The notes beneath the pieces are model-generated. The model was given only the letters and a program-made list of their open reading frames with translations, made no database searches and had not been told where the DNA came from. Position numbers and translations under genes: made by a program. Below, in pieces: positions 15,801 through 27,696 of a DNA stretch of 64,000 nt. The stretch spans positions 9,238,001 through 9,302,000 of the forward strand of contig NW_020825294.1 of the NCBI RefSeq assembly GCF_003286085.1, read 5' to 3'. This DNA comes from Drosophila persimilis. Its lineage: Eukaryota > Arthropoda > Insecta > Diptera > Drosophilidae. The stretch's first letter is position 1. Every line of letters begins with the position of its first letter.

Positions 15801-18800
15801 AACAGCAAATTTATTTTCGTATCTAATTAGGGTTTGCCCCAGGTCTGTAGCCTAAAAGAACGTAAAAATCGAGATCGTTGGATACCAGAAAGCTGTGTCC
15901 ACGAACAAACATTTAGATGTTCGGAGCTATATAAGGGCCTCCACCAGGGGCAAGTCACATTTGAAGTGTAACAAGCGCAGACATGAGAAGGCTAATCGTT
16001 TTCCTAGTACTGATCGGAGTTGGCCGCTCGATGGCAAAGCTGAACCGCGTGCAACTCCAGACGCAGAGCAACTTTACCAAGACCCATGGAAACGTGAAGG
16101 CCGAGAAGACGCTGCTGGCTGCGAAGTACCTGGTGGAGGCCACCACAAGCTCGGAGTCCACGGAAACACTGCAGAACACTCTGAACATGGAGTACTACGG
16201 ACTAATCGGTATAGGAACCCCGGAGCAAATCTTCCGAGTTCTCTTCGACACGGGATCCGCCAACCTGTGGGTGCCGAGCGCCAAGTGCCCGAGCACCAAC
16301 GTGGCCTGCCAAAAGCACAACCAGTATCACTCGGGGCAGTCCAGCACTTATGTGGCCAATGGTGAGAGCTTCAGCATCCAATACGGAACCGGCAGCCTAA
16401 CGGGCTTCCTCTCCGAGGACACGGTGTGGGTGGCAGGGATAGAGATCCAGCAGCAGACGTTCGCTGAGGCGCTCAATGAGCCGGGATCAACCTTCGTGAG
16501 TGCGCCCTTTGCCGGCATTATGGGGCTGGCATTCAAGTCGATTGCCGTGGACGGCGTGACCCCGCCATTCGACAACATGATCGCACAGGGTCTGCTGGAC
16601 GAGCCTGTCATCTCCTTCTATCTGCAGCGCCAGGGCACCGCTGTGCAGGGGGGAGAGCTGATCTTGGGGGGAGTCGACCCCAGCCTCTACACAGGGAATC
16701 TGACCTACGTCCCAGTCTCAGTGGCCGGCTACTGGCAGTTCAAGGTGAACTCCGTGAAGTCAGGTGGCATTCTTCTCTGCAGCGGCTGCCAGGCCATAGC
16801 CGACACTGGCACATCGCTGATCGTGGTTCCCGAGGCGGCCTATGCGAAGATCAACAGCCTGTTGGGAGCCACAGACAACGGCGAGGGGGAGGCTTTCGTG
16901 AAGTGCGCTGATGTATCCTCCCTGCCCAAGGTTAACCTGAATATTGGCGGCACTATCTTCACCCTGGCCCCAAAGGACTACGTCGTCAAGTTAACGGAGG
17001 CCGGTCAAACCCGCTGCATGTCCAGCTTCACCTCCATGTCCGGAAACACACTGTGGATTCTCGGCGACGTTTTCATCGGCAAGTTTTACACGGTCTTCGA
17101 TAAGGGTAATAACACGATTGGGTTTGCTAGAGTGGCTTCGTATTGATATTTGCCTGCTTTAAAAGCACCATGATTGCCGCTTAAAAAATATACCAATAAA
17201 TGCTTTCCAAAATCCGGTTACCTCTGATTACTTTCAGTCAATTAAAGTTCTTTCTATATAGCGGAAAGCCTCTTTCTGATAATAAATTTTGATTACACCT
17301 AACTTGGTTTTTTACAAGCTTTTATAGATCCCGGAACTCGAGTACCGGCTGCACAGTACAATGTAGTAGAGACCGCACAAATGACACAAATATTTGGCTT
17401 TTATTAGCCATTTTGTTTACTCACTTGGGATGGGTCAGCGGCACTTCCAGTATCAATTCGGGCGGATAGTCAAAGTAGTCCGGATCGTGACCGTTGGCCG
17501 AGACCACCACCGGCAAGATGTCCCATTCGCCGCCCTTGCTCTTCCAGCCAAGCTTCGTGCAGACCTGAGAAAGAGGCGGCAATCGGTTAGGATGAAAGTG
17601 GATGGACTCCGAGGATAGATGGAGGTTCAGATGGAACATCAAATAAATGCGAAGCGAAATCGAAAATCAACAGACAGGCGGGACGGACGCTGGCCCGGAC
17701 TGTGGCGGGAATAAAAAGTGACATGTGTAAAAATAAATGGAGATACTTTGGGGCTCGGTTTTATATGCAAATACATCAGAGTCTGTGTGTATTGGCAGCA
17801 TCTGCTGCCCTCCGCCGTACGCGTATTTGTGTCCGTATTTATTGACAGCTTTGTTGTTTGCTCGCTTGTTTTTGCGTATTTAAAAAGAGATTTATTACAA
17901 CGAGTTATAGGGCAAACTTTGCCGTTCCTGCTGTCGCTACTGTTGTGGCCTTTGGGGCTTTCCAACTTGTTGGTTCACCAAAAGGTCGCTAGGGAGCGGG
18001 AGCGGCAGCCGGAACAAGGGAGACTGGATCCCGATTTAAGGGCGGGAGCAATTGATGGACGAGGGATTATCCGTGTTTTGTATGTAAATCGATAGGTGGA
18101 TTACGCAGCCACATGCACGTAAATGCGACAATGATCGTCAGGTGGATTCCGATTTAATTGAGGAAATCTGTGGTAGAGAGCACGCCCATTCCCTGCTTCC
18201 CTGCTACCCAAAGGCTGAAGGCTCTTCACCCGCACTCACCTCAGTAAACTCCACGTTCATGGGATCGCCAATGATCTTTCCGTCTGCCTGCTTATAGCCG
18301 GCATAGGATATTAGCTGGTTATTCCAAATGCGATAGTCGTGTCGGCCATCTGTGCGCTGGGGAAATATCGTAATGGCCGATCTAAAACAAAGAATTTACG
18401 CAATCAATTAACAGGCAAGCAAACTCCAAACAATTTGAAGGCACCCCGCTTTAAGTTAGGAAAAGTTCAATCAAACTTTTCCGAGCTACTATAAGCCGTT
18501 GGGTACTTATGCCAATGTGTGTGAAAAGTCAAAAGTGCAACATCGATGGGGCCAGTGACGGGCGGACTTTTCAAATATTTATGGAAAAGGCAAACTGGCG
18601 GCACACACGCACTCGATTTGGCCAATTAGCAGGGAAAAACATAATTTGCCAATCACTTTTCACCAACAACCGTTGCCAGACGCTGAGTAGATTATTTGAA
18701 AATTCGAAATTATGTGCCAAAGAGAATATGGAATGCGGCCAGTCGTATCGAAAATTCGGAACAGCTGCATCGTTTCCACAGCTTAGGGCGATTAGCGAGC

Positions 18801-21800
18801 ATCGAAAATGTTCTGCTCCCAATAATTACCATAAGCTGGTAATTAATCTGGCCACGAAAATTCGAAAATATCCGCCGGATATGGGGAGTACAAATTGGTC
18901 GAGAAAACACCTGCATAGCTTCTATTTTTATATTTATCGGCTGGCTCTCCACTCACTCCCAGTGTGGCTTAGCAGTCAGGGGTGAGTCGGATAGTCGCCG
19001 GATATGGGGAGTTCAAATTGGTCCAGAAAACACCTGCATAGCTTTTATTTTTATATTTATCGGCTGGCTCTCCACTCACTCCCAGTGTGGCTTAGCAGTC
19101 AGGGGTGAGTTTTCGTATAATATACCACCAGCTCTCCCTCGCCTTGGAATGGCCACTTACCTCAGGTTGCCTTTATTGGTTGCATATTTGATGTGGTTGC
19201 AAATGGCCTCGAACATGCCACTTGTTGTTGTCACATAGCGGCAATCAAAGACCTGGAACAGAGATGGCAAACTAATTATTCGAGTCAACAACAATCCGTG
19301 CAAAACGAGAGACTCTCCCAGAAGCGTCTCACTCGCAGTTTGAATTTGCATGCTACTCGTGGCCGGGGCCCCTGCTTTTGCGCAAAGTTTCAATTAACTA
19401 AAATATTCAAATGCTTGCAGCAACTGCGAGTACAAGCAAAAAGTACAAGCAAACAATTGCTGCTACATGGAATCGGAGGGCCACTCCTGCAGCCCTCAAC
19501 TGTCCGAAAGTTTTTGCGCGCCGGCCAACGGGGCGCATGATAAATGTGACACAAATTTCTGTGTAACCTATACATATATATTTGTGTGGTTTTTAGCCAG
19601 GGGGTCCTGCGTTGTTTGCAACTAAATCATACTGGTACATTGACATCCCTTTTCAATTATTACGCTTCAATGAATTTTTTGCAATATATTTCTGTTTCTA
19701 TCTCTTGAGCTTCTACGAATCGCATAATATTGTTTTTTCACACCTGTTTTTTGGGGCTGTCTCCGTTGGGGCCAGACCAGAGTAAAGTACTTACACTTGG
19801 CTTTATGGGCTTTCTGTGTTCGACCCACTCGAAACTGAAATTCATTTCAGGCTTGGCAAACCCTTTTTCACACGATTTTCTGCTGTGTTGGCTTTTGTCA
19901 TGTTTTTTGTTGGGCAAAATCCAAGCCAAACGGGTTTCCTAATTAAGTTTGGAAAACAAACCCGACCGAACCCAACCCTTTTGAAGTGCTCGAGGAGACA
20001 ACACACATATTCCATTTCATTTAAATCAGAGTTTTCCCATTTTCTCGTTTCGCTTAGTCCTGTTCGAAAAACTGTGGTAAATGCGTTTCCACCATATTAT
20101 GAATTGTCATGGCCTTAAATTAAATTATCATACCAAATATCTACGAATCACAATTTGGAAATACATTTTGGAAGTTTAAAGGAAGAATATTTTGGCTGTT
20201 TCGTTCAGGTTTAGGTAGTAAATAGTTGGGGGTAGGAGATGGAAACCAAGGGGAATAAGAGAAGTGTACTCATTATATGGAGTGACATAAAAACTATAAA
20301 ATTATAATGTGTTTCCAAGACCTCGAACGACAAGACACAAATAGCAGTGACTCCCAATGCTGACTACCTATTAAGTTATAAATTAGTTAGAACCCAAACT
20401 ATGGGCTTAAAAAGTATGATTTATATGCGAGTAAAAACTTTAATTGTTTTTCTATCGATTGAAAGTTTGGCTTTCAAGAAATGCTACAGAATTGGGACTT
20501 CAAAAGAACATTCAAAAATTAAGTCCATGACATTTCGTTTGATTCGGGAACACATATACAATATGTTATTCTAAAAGCAAAATATGCTTTGACAAGCATA
20601 AGGCCATGGGAAATTCATATATTCATGTACATATGTACGAATATACTCCTGCATCCATGAATGAACAAATTGAATAATGCTAAGTAAATTCTGAAGGTGA
20701 ATTTAGTGTCACCCCAGTAGCCCCCTGCCATTCCAGCTCTACTCCCAGACACATGCAAATCATTCAGGCGTAAATGGAAATCTGTTCCTTCACACATTGC
20801 CAGGCACAGACAGCCATTTTCTGTGCCACTACTGATCATTATAATTTGTATATACTCGCGCCCGTACTCGCACTCGCACTCGCACTCGTACTCATTCATA
20901 TGAATAAATCTCTGCCCCTGGGCCAAATTGTCTTTCTTGGGTAAAATTAAAATTTACGAGGATTTGCATTTCAAATGCTGGCTTTGTCTGTGCCCCTCCC
21001 CTTGGGGGGATTTGCCATCCCTTCTGAGAGTAGTCGCCGTCTAGGCATCTATCATTTTGCTGGAACACGCATAAATCTTGGATAATGGAAAGACATGTAT
21101 TTGTCTGCGATTTGGGCGCTGACAAATTCGCCCGACTATTTCAGTGGGTGTATTACCCATATAATTTCGGGAATTGCACATGAATATCTACGGCCTAATT
21201 TGAATTGATAAATTGCCATCATATTTTGTGGCAGATGATGGAAACTAATATTGTGGGGAGGCAGTGCAACGGAACGGAGGTCAAGCCGGCTGTTGAAGTT
21301 ATCAAAATTGTCATTGGCCAGTGGCCAGTAGTTTTCTGAATTGCTTTGGATAATGGTTAAGATACTAAACCATAAATTGCGTATATTAGAGAGTGGGGCA
21401 CTCACCTGCAGCTTGGACCACTGAATGCGACCAATGCAACGCGAAGAGTTGCGCCAGGCCAATTTGGCGCCATAAATTAGCTCGGTTTCGGTTAGCTGAT
21501 AATATCCCAAGGTCTCCACGCTCTGACGCACCTGTTTCCAGCGTGTTTCGTGGGCGGTGGAAGAAGTGCTGGGAAGAAGACAAAAGATATGGGCCCGTAA
21601 AAGCATTTTGCATAGCGCTTTAGTTTAGGCCAAACATTTACCGCTTTATCGAGGTGAAGTACTGCTCCAAGAAGTCCTTCGCGTGGTCCAGCACCAGATC
21701 CGTTTTGCGCGCCTCGACAGGCGCATTGCCGATGCCCATGATGCTGCTGGTGCAAGTTCCCTTGGAGCAGGAGAGTATCTGCCAAACGGAGGGGTACGAA

Positions 21801-24800
21801 TAAATAAGTCATAAAGTCTAGTGGCCCTGTGTTTTGACAGCTTTAATTAAAAAAACATAATTGCTCTTTTTGGTAATTAAATTTTTATTGGCGATTCCCT
21901 CGCAGCGACAAATGAAGATGAATGACAGCTACGGAGCGGAGAAATGAAGATTGTTGCCAGAGAGCAACAATGAAATGAAATTAATAAAATAAAATAAAAA
22001 AAGAGAAAACCAAAAGCAAAAGCAAAAGTCTGTCTCTGTCTGTCCCTTCCCCCCCAGTGGCTGGGACTCTCTCCGGGAATCGTTTAGAAAGCATTTCACT
22101 GTCAATTGAGGACGGTTCCCCGCCATCCCGCCATCCCGCCTTCGCTCCAGCTTCATCCGGCTCCAGCCTCGCTCGCTCCTTGCTGTTTTTTATGGTGCGT
22201 GTCGTTGTAATTTTCATTTGCACCATTCCACGCACACCCGGCATTCGCGACTGGTCTCTTTACCTTTCCTCACGGTTTGTTTTCCCGACGGTTTAATTTA
22301 CTCAACACCCTCACGCCCCCTGCCCCACGAAGCGCCCAAGACACCCGCACCCGCGGTCATAATTAGTTTGTTTTTCCAGGCAGTTGAGTCCTCGAATTGG
22401 CTTAGCCAAGAGCTGCATAAAAACTCTCTAGCCTCGAAGGAGCTGAAGTAGTGCACGAGGCTGGAAGATGCCATTAAATAGTGCCACTCATACGCCTAAG
22501 CTGGTTAACGATTACGAAACAATTGACTAGGTAGGATAAAAAGAGAATTAAGTATGTAGGAAACCATCTGGTTTGCGTTGGTGGAAAATTAAGAGCCAAT
22601 TATACAGAATTCTGAACAGAAGCACCTTTTCAGACAAAGATGTTTCAGCCCAAGCCTTCTTTTATTATATATTTTATTGTTTTTATTACTATGTGGCGAA
22701 TTTGTTGTTGATATCCGCCTCTCAGAATTTCTTAAATTTATTAAAGTAAGCTCACAGTTTCTTTAGTTACAAGGGCTAAAAAGACATGAAAAGAGGCTGG
22801 AATGGGTTCTGGGGTCTCACTTAAAGGTTGACTTATAATGGCCAGAAAGTCCTATCAATTTCGGCTTCACACCCAGCCCATCCACAACAAACATCCAAGC
22901 ATTTCCCCCTTTAAGCCAAGCCAAATAGCCAAGATAGCTTTGTATGCACAGAACAGAAGGGCACCTATTCCCCACTTTCGCTCACCGCACAAACTTTGGC
23001 AATATTCACTCGGTTGCACAACTTTATGGCCAACTTTATGCGAAAATTTATGCAGAATGCAATAGCAGCAGCAACAGAGGAGCAGAATCCGGGCTCCAAA
23101 AGCAACGCACTACCTATATGCCTGTACTATGATTACCTACCGACGGCACATGACAAAAATTTGCTAGGTGGAAACTGGAAGGGTTACCGTTCTAATGGGG
23201 CCCAACCTGAAGAGGCATGTGAGTGCGACACGGTCTTGGGGCCGAGCTTATCATTTTCTGCGGACTGAGATCTCATAAAGCGACCAAACACTTAACCAGA
23301 AGGCACAGAGGCTGCCTTCGCTTTTCGCAAATTAAATGAAATTTTTGCTGGCAGAGCCGGAATGCAAATAATTGCCAGCCCGGGACTCGTAGCACTCAAA
23401 GTTGTCCAAAATTGTTTTATGTAAATATAAACAGCAGGCAGCGCCCGTTCGGCTGCGGAAACGGAAATTGCTGCAGCTGCAGAGCGGAAAGTGCGGGTAA
23501 ATGCGAGAAGACACACTTGCACATAGACACGCTTGCCACAGGAAGCGGGGCGCGTAAAGTCTGGCTTGTAAGCTTGGGTTTCCCCGTGCCACATGCCACG
23601 TGCCGCCCCAAATCGACTGGGTGGAGAGTGCACTTCTCCGCGGCGCAGTCCTGCTCCTCGCCAAAATCGTACTTTTTCATTGTTCTTGGTTGTTCTTGGT
23701 GTTTTCTCTAAAATTATGCTCTCCTCCTCGGGCAAGTGGCAAAAGAGCTGTCGGCTGTGCTGCGGGGCAAGATCCGTCAAGCATCAGCGAATATCGAGTA
23801 CTCTGTCTTGCAGATAGATAAGAGACTTATGGAGTTTAATTCATTACATAATTAATTAAAATAGTTCCAATGAAAGGCATGTCATGTCTTACAAGTATTT
23901 CCGAGCAACTTCGAGTCGTAGTCCAGAGACAACTTTTCGTAAGAGTTCCCCAGGAAGCTTACAGTATGCCAGTCCCGGACCAGATTCGTCCCCCGAGAGG
24001 AACTCGAATATTAGCTGCATTCTGGGCCAGTTAACGCTCTGCCACTTGCACTGCACCTTCCGTTCACTTAACTGAAATTTAAATGCAACTGACACCCAAA
24101 TTAAACGAAGTTACTTTTCGGAAATACAAATGCAAATGAGAAATACACAGTTTGCTCAGTACGTGGCAGAGAGGTATTAAAGGCAATGCACCAATGAACT
24201 GTGGCCCCAAAAGGGTAAAGCCAAAGCCGAGATATGGCTGGAACACAGGTCCTTCAAGAGCAACTTTCCGGTAATTGAATCATAAATGAGAATCTTATCA
24301 AGTTTGGCTGATGGTTGGCACTTTGATTGTCACGCCCAACGCTTGCGGTACGTTTCAGAAGGAAATTTCACACGACTCGGAATAATCACCTGAGCGGGCC
24401 AGTCCTCCGCTTGCATCTTGTTCGAGGGTAGTACTTTACTTAAATGGCAGACTGGAAAACGTGCAGTATGTATTTTTGCACTGCATAATTTTGTGCATAT
24501 TAAAACGCAGCACAGGAGGCGTCAGTGGAAAGGACAGGGCCGTGGGGAAATGAAATTTGATTCTGATAAAGGATTCGTAGCGCCACTTCCGCTTTTGGCG
24601 TCGGCGTTGACGCTGACGCTGACTTAATTAGCCTGGCAGTCGAGGCTCTAGCTGTAGATGTGGCTGTTAAATGTAACTGTAACTGTAACTGCCACTTGGC
24701 GTCCTCTGGGTTAGTCGAGCAGAGTGCAGCGGTGCACTTCCTTAGATAATTGAGGTTAGGTGGCCAACTTTAAGGCGACTTCTGACCCTGCCGACTCTTC

Positions 24801-27696
24801 GCTTATGCAATTAGCAGCTTGCACCCTGACGTCGCGACGCCCTAATGAGCTTTGCACCACACAACCCCCCCAGCAGTTGCTGAATCAGTTTTGGGCAACT
24901 TATTCGTCCCTCTGAAGGTGTGCAAATTAAATTATGCAATTTGGCTCGTAATAGCTGCCAAATGTCCGTTGAAAATTTCTAAAAATATCGCTTAATAAAG
25001 TTTATTACTACGATGAAATCACAGCACACTTAAATGGGCTTAATGGTCTGCTGCACTTACTCTAAGGCGCTGCTTAAATTAATACAAGCCTAACACATAT
25101 TACGTACTCCACTAAAATTTATTTAGCGATTTATTGTTTTGCAACCGATGGTTTCAATCGAGATCACACAAAGAAATTATCATCTTTTAAGGGATTCAAT
25201 TTATGTATGTTCTAATGTGCAAACTTCTGTAGCAGTTCGGTATATGTAAAGGTTTAGATAGAAAGCTTAAAAGCTGAGCTTCCTACTGATCAAGAATATA
25301 TTTACATATAAACCTCGTATGTTCAGACATGTCTGCAATGCCTGACGTACCATATTGTTCTCTACATATGTACATATGTACATACATACATATATGTATG
25401 TATATCGTCACGCACGGCTGCAGCCCATGCAGTCGGTCTCTCTATTCTTCATCTCTCTCCTTTCTTTCGTTTAGCTTTCGGCATCGCTCTCTCGATCTGT
25501 CGGGCATTGGTAAAGCTTCGCTTACACGGGCACGGGCTTTTTGTACCGTCTGCCCTTGAATCTGGCACTTCTTGCACTTCGTCTATTGTGCGTCGAATAG
25601 CTCTTCAATCTGACCGCGTCTTAAACCATGTGTAATAACCTGAACAATCGTCAACTTTTCACTACAAAGACAGTGTTGTTTTGTAAATTATCAAATATGA
25701 AAAAAAGCGGGGCGCTTTAGTGACCGCAGCTGCATGTACATAAGTACTTGTACATACTTATAATTGTAGACCACAGACAGCATGTAGAAACATGGAAAAG
25801 CGGGTAAGTTCAAGCTACTTTATTACGATGGAAAAACTTTGGCTGGCAGGCCAAAGGCAAAGAGAGAGCGCACTAGGCCCGCAAAAGTATGGCCTTCTGT
25901 TTAATCCGCAGTCCTGGGCACGCACTTGGCCAACTTTTACATAACAAACTGCTGTAAAACGTTCCCATGGAAGACACACAAACGGGCAGACGCCCACGAA
26001 AGCATGTGCACACACATGTGCATGTACGAATGGATCGAGAGGCAGTCACACAACTAGCAAACTTACACACAATTACATGGCCGACTAAGAGCCATCAGAG
26101 TATTAAATAACTCCTACAAGTATGCATTCCCTCTTTTACTTGTGGAAGCTCTCCCGCTCCTGCTCTCTCTGTATGCATTCCGAGCCGAAACTTTTTGCAC
26201 TTAGACCCAGTAGAGACAGCCAGAGAACATTCTGCGAATTGTTTTACTGCCCGTTTATTGCACATTCACTCGTGCCCGGCCAGTACTTGGTCCCCAGACC
26301 TTGTCTCAGCCACGTGCTGGGGCTAATTACAGCCAGAGCCCCGGGCCCAGGACCCTTGCTGAGACGTGACTCACCTCTCGCCCCTTAGAGTGCAGGGTGT
26401 CGTAGACCTCCGGCCTGCCCTCAATGTTCTTCAATCGCATCGGCTTGCGCATCAGCACGCTGCGTCCCTCGTCGTCCAGATGCATGAAGCTGCAATAGAG
26501 ATTAAGTTACAGAGGAAAAGAATAGCTGATAAGATGGGGACAATCCAGTGACCGCAGAGTTATAGTAGCTAAGTGTTGAGTTCGGGCCTCCCTCGCATGA
26601 CAAAGATTTACCTGTCCCTAAGCTCTCTCTTTCCATTTCCATTTACAAAGAGCGCACTCCACTGCTCGCACTAAAGCTCTCTCCTGATCTATAGCTCTTC
26701 TGAAAGCTGTCCTTCTCCTGTGTTCTCGAATACCATTGGATTTACAGCTTAAAGCTGTTGGAATCTGTGCGTTGATGACAAGTGCAAGGGGCAAAGGGAA
26801 AACAAAAAGAAATACAGGGACCCTTTAATAGGTGAATAGCGTTGGTTCCTCGGTTCCCGTTGAAGCTATTTCCGCGGCTTATTTAGACGGTCCCTGCCTG
26901 TGGAATGGTCGTTCGAGCTTGGTCTCGCGTCTCAGTGGAATCGTGTTCATATTTTACACCACTTACTACCACATTTCTAGTTTAACCCTAAGTACCCATG
27001 TTTAACAGTCTTTGCTGGGATATCCCCTCAATTTGTCACACCTGCTCGTACTCGTACGAGTTATCCCCTCTGATACGCTTGTGAGAAATGCAACTGTTAC
27101 CTGCCGGCACGCGAACGGTAATCCTGCGACATTTTTCTTGGCTGCTGCTGGTTTTTGGGCGATGGCGAAAGTTCCCGTGAACTTTTGCCGGATGCCGTGC
27201 CGCTGCCCGAGGCGACGCACACCGCCGTCGCGGCTGAAGGAGGCGCTGATCCACTGTCCAGCTCCACAACGATGCTTGTGTTGGTGCCACGGCGCTCTCG
27301 AACCGGAGGCGACGCCGTGGAGATGCTAGCGCGCTTGTGGTTCTTCAGTGGCGTGCCACTACTGCTACCACCGCCACTTGACGTCGATGCGCCCGCTCCT
27401 TGGCCTGCTGCAGCTCCTGCCCCAACTCCTGGGGCTGGTGCTCCGCCACTGTGGTCCACTTCATGGCTGGAAGACGAGTCGCCACCGCCGCTGGCGGCAT
27501 CGAGACTTGTGCTCAAGAGTCCATTGCCATTTACCGTTGGCGCTGTTTGAGATTTGCTTTTTGTTCTATTTTGTTGTTGCGTCACGCACGGCGAGGGGGG
27601 AGTCGATTTCGGCTGCTGTTGCTGTTGAGTGTTGGTCGTCCGCTTGATGGCCACAAAACGCAGGTTCTCAAGTATCGACGTGAAATGTTGCGACAT
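819..27696 (-). CDS. Nos: Nitric oxide synthase, 18 coding exons, 1350 aa
   Basis: Makes nitric oxide and citrulline from arginine, using NADPH, FAD, FMN, tetrahydrobiopterin, haem and Ca2+/calmodulin. Exons, in transcript order: 27696-27101, 26489-26375, 21778-21642, 21568-21406, 19252-19161, 18381-18240, 17564-17425, 15186-15012, 13661-13480, 12099-11890, 9394-9250, 8593-8489, 8387-8320, 3564-3225, 3100-1958, 1831-1707, 1109-1043, 926-819. All junctions are GT-AG and phases agree over 4053 nt, the length known for fly NOS. Visible: low-complexity N-terminus with a Q5 run; zinc cysteines C241 and C246 (CxxxxC); haem-ligand C327 in [10 protein letters not shown]; basic calmodulin-binding segment about 636-665; FMN domain starting at [10 protein letters not shown]; autoinhibitory-type insert in exon 14; FAD motif [13 protein letters not shown] motifs [13 protein letters not shown] and YVCGD. 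The start is the fly-conserved MSQHF; an in-frame ATG 12 codons upstream is less likely. No lesions seen. Confidence 0.97.
3565..8319 (-). other. Nos intron between coding exons 13 and 14 (4.8 kb)
   Basis: Intronic DNA with no ORF of convincing coding quality and no recognisable transposon. Simple tracts occur: TGG-rich triplets near 4555-4585, an A-run at 4090-4100, a T-run near 7583, and GT dinucleotides near 7445 and 7710. GAGCAGGAG iterations lie near 7107-7130. Confidence 0.7.
8756..8930. repeat. Short simple repeats in a Nos intron
   Basis: TGTGC pentamers at about 8754-8772 and a degenerate array of GGACAGGACTA-like units at about 8877-8920, in the intron between coding exons 11 and 12. 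No function suggested. Confidence 0.7.
9395..11889 (-). other. Nos intron between coding exons 10 and 11
   Basis: AT-rich intron. Contains a CA tract (9658-9676), a CACTTC/CACTCC-rich stretch near 10255-10320, and a short three-copy tandem of AGAAGGATGCTGC-like units at 11768-11802. No gene seen. The neighbouring introns 12100-13479 and 13662-15011 are likewise without supported features. Confidence 0.65.
15928..15935 (+). promoter_or_regulatory. TATA box of the nested protease
   Basis: TATATAAG 55 nt before the protease start codon, with an initiator-like TCACAT about 27 nt downstream. This gives a 5' UTR of about 25 nt. Confidence 0.75.
15983..17146 (+). CDS. Pepsin/cathepsin-D-type aspartic protease (A1), nested in Nos
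   Basis: Single-exon 387-residue secreted aspartyl protease on the strand opposite Nos, lying entirely in the Nos intron 15187-17424. Signal peptide of about 18 residues ([18 protein letters not shown]), a short propeptide, then the bilobal A1 domain. First catalytic motif [12 protein letters not shown] (D89), flap YGTGS (Y134), second motif ADTGTS (D274), and the usual [17 protein letters not shown]-terminal segment. All key residues are present and the length is normal for the family, so it should be active. Probable acid protease of gut or lysosome-like compartments; the site is inference. The CG17134 group in D. melanogaster is a likely relative but I cannot prove orthology. It has its own TATA box and AATAAA, so expression can be independent of Nos. 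Confidence 0.93.
   Translation: MRRLIVFLVLIGVGRSMAKLNRVQLQTQSNFTKTHGNVKAEKTLLAAKYLVEATTSSESTETLQNTLNMEYYGLIGIGTPEQIFRVLFDTGSANLWVPSAKCPSTNVACQKHNQYHSGQSSTYVANGESFSIQYGTGSLTGFLSEDTVWVAGIEIQQQTFAEALNEPGSTFVSAPFAGIMGLAFKSIAVDGVTPPFDNMIAQGLLDEPVISFYLQRQGTAVQGGELILGGVDPSLYTGNLTYVPVSVAGYWQFKVNSVKSGGILLCSGCQAIADTGTSLIVVPEAAYAKINSLLGATDNGEGEAFVKCADVSSLPKVNLNIGGTIFTLAPKDYVVKLTEAGQTRCMSSFTSMSGNTLWILGDVFIGKFYTVFDKGNNTIGFARVASY
17195..17200 (+). terminator. Polyadenylation signal of the nested protease
   Basis: AATAAA 49 nt after the protease stop codon, well before Nos coding exon 7. Confidence 0.75.
18874..19110. repeat. Two-copy tandem duplication, 123-bp period
   Basis: Segments 18874-18987 and 18997-19110 are near identical, with a handful of substitutions, and are joined by a 9-bp spacer. 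They lie in the Nos intron between coding exons 5 and 6, ending 50 bp from the donor of exon 5. The high identity implies a recent duplication. Confidence 0.9.
21779..26374 (-). other. Nos intron between coding exons 2 and 3 (4.6 kb)
   Basis: No supported gene. Holds a purine tract (AAAAGC-type repeats) near 21985-22030, and ATGTACATATG-type palindromic AT tracts near 25365-25400. A 162-codon minus-strand ORF at 23292-23780 has no domain-like features and is judged chance. Confidence 0.6.

Noticed and set aside
23292..23780. 162-codon minus-strand ORF and overlapping ORFs
   Set aside because: Inside a Nos intron, no domain pattern, several overlapping frames equally open, typical of a GC-richer chance region.
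27155..27550. 131-codon plus-strand ORF
   Set aside because: Antisense shadow of the GC-rich first Nos coding exon.
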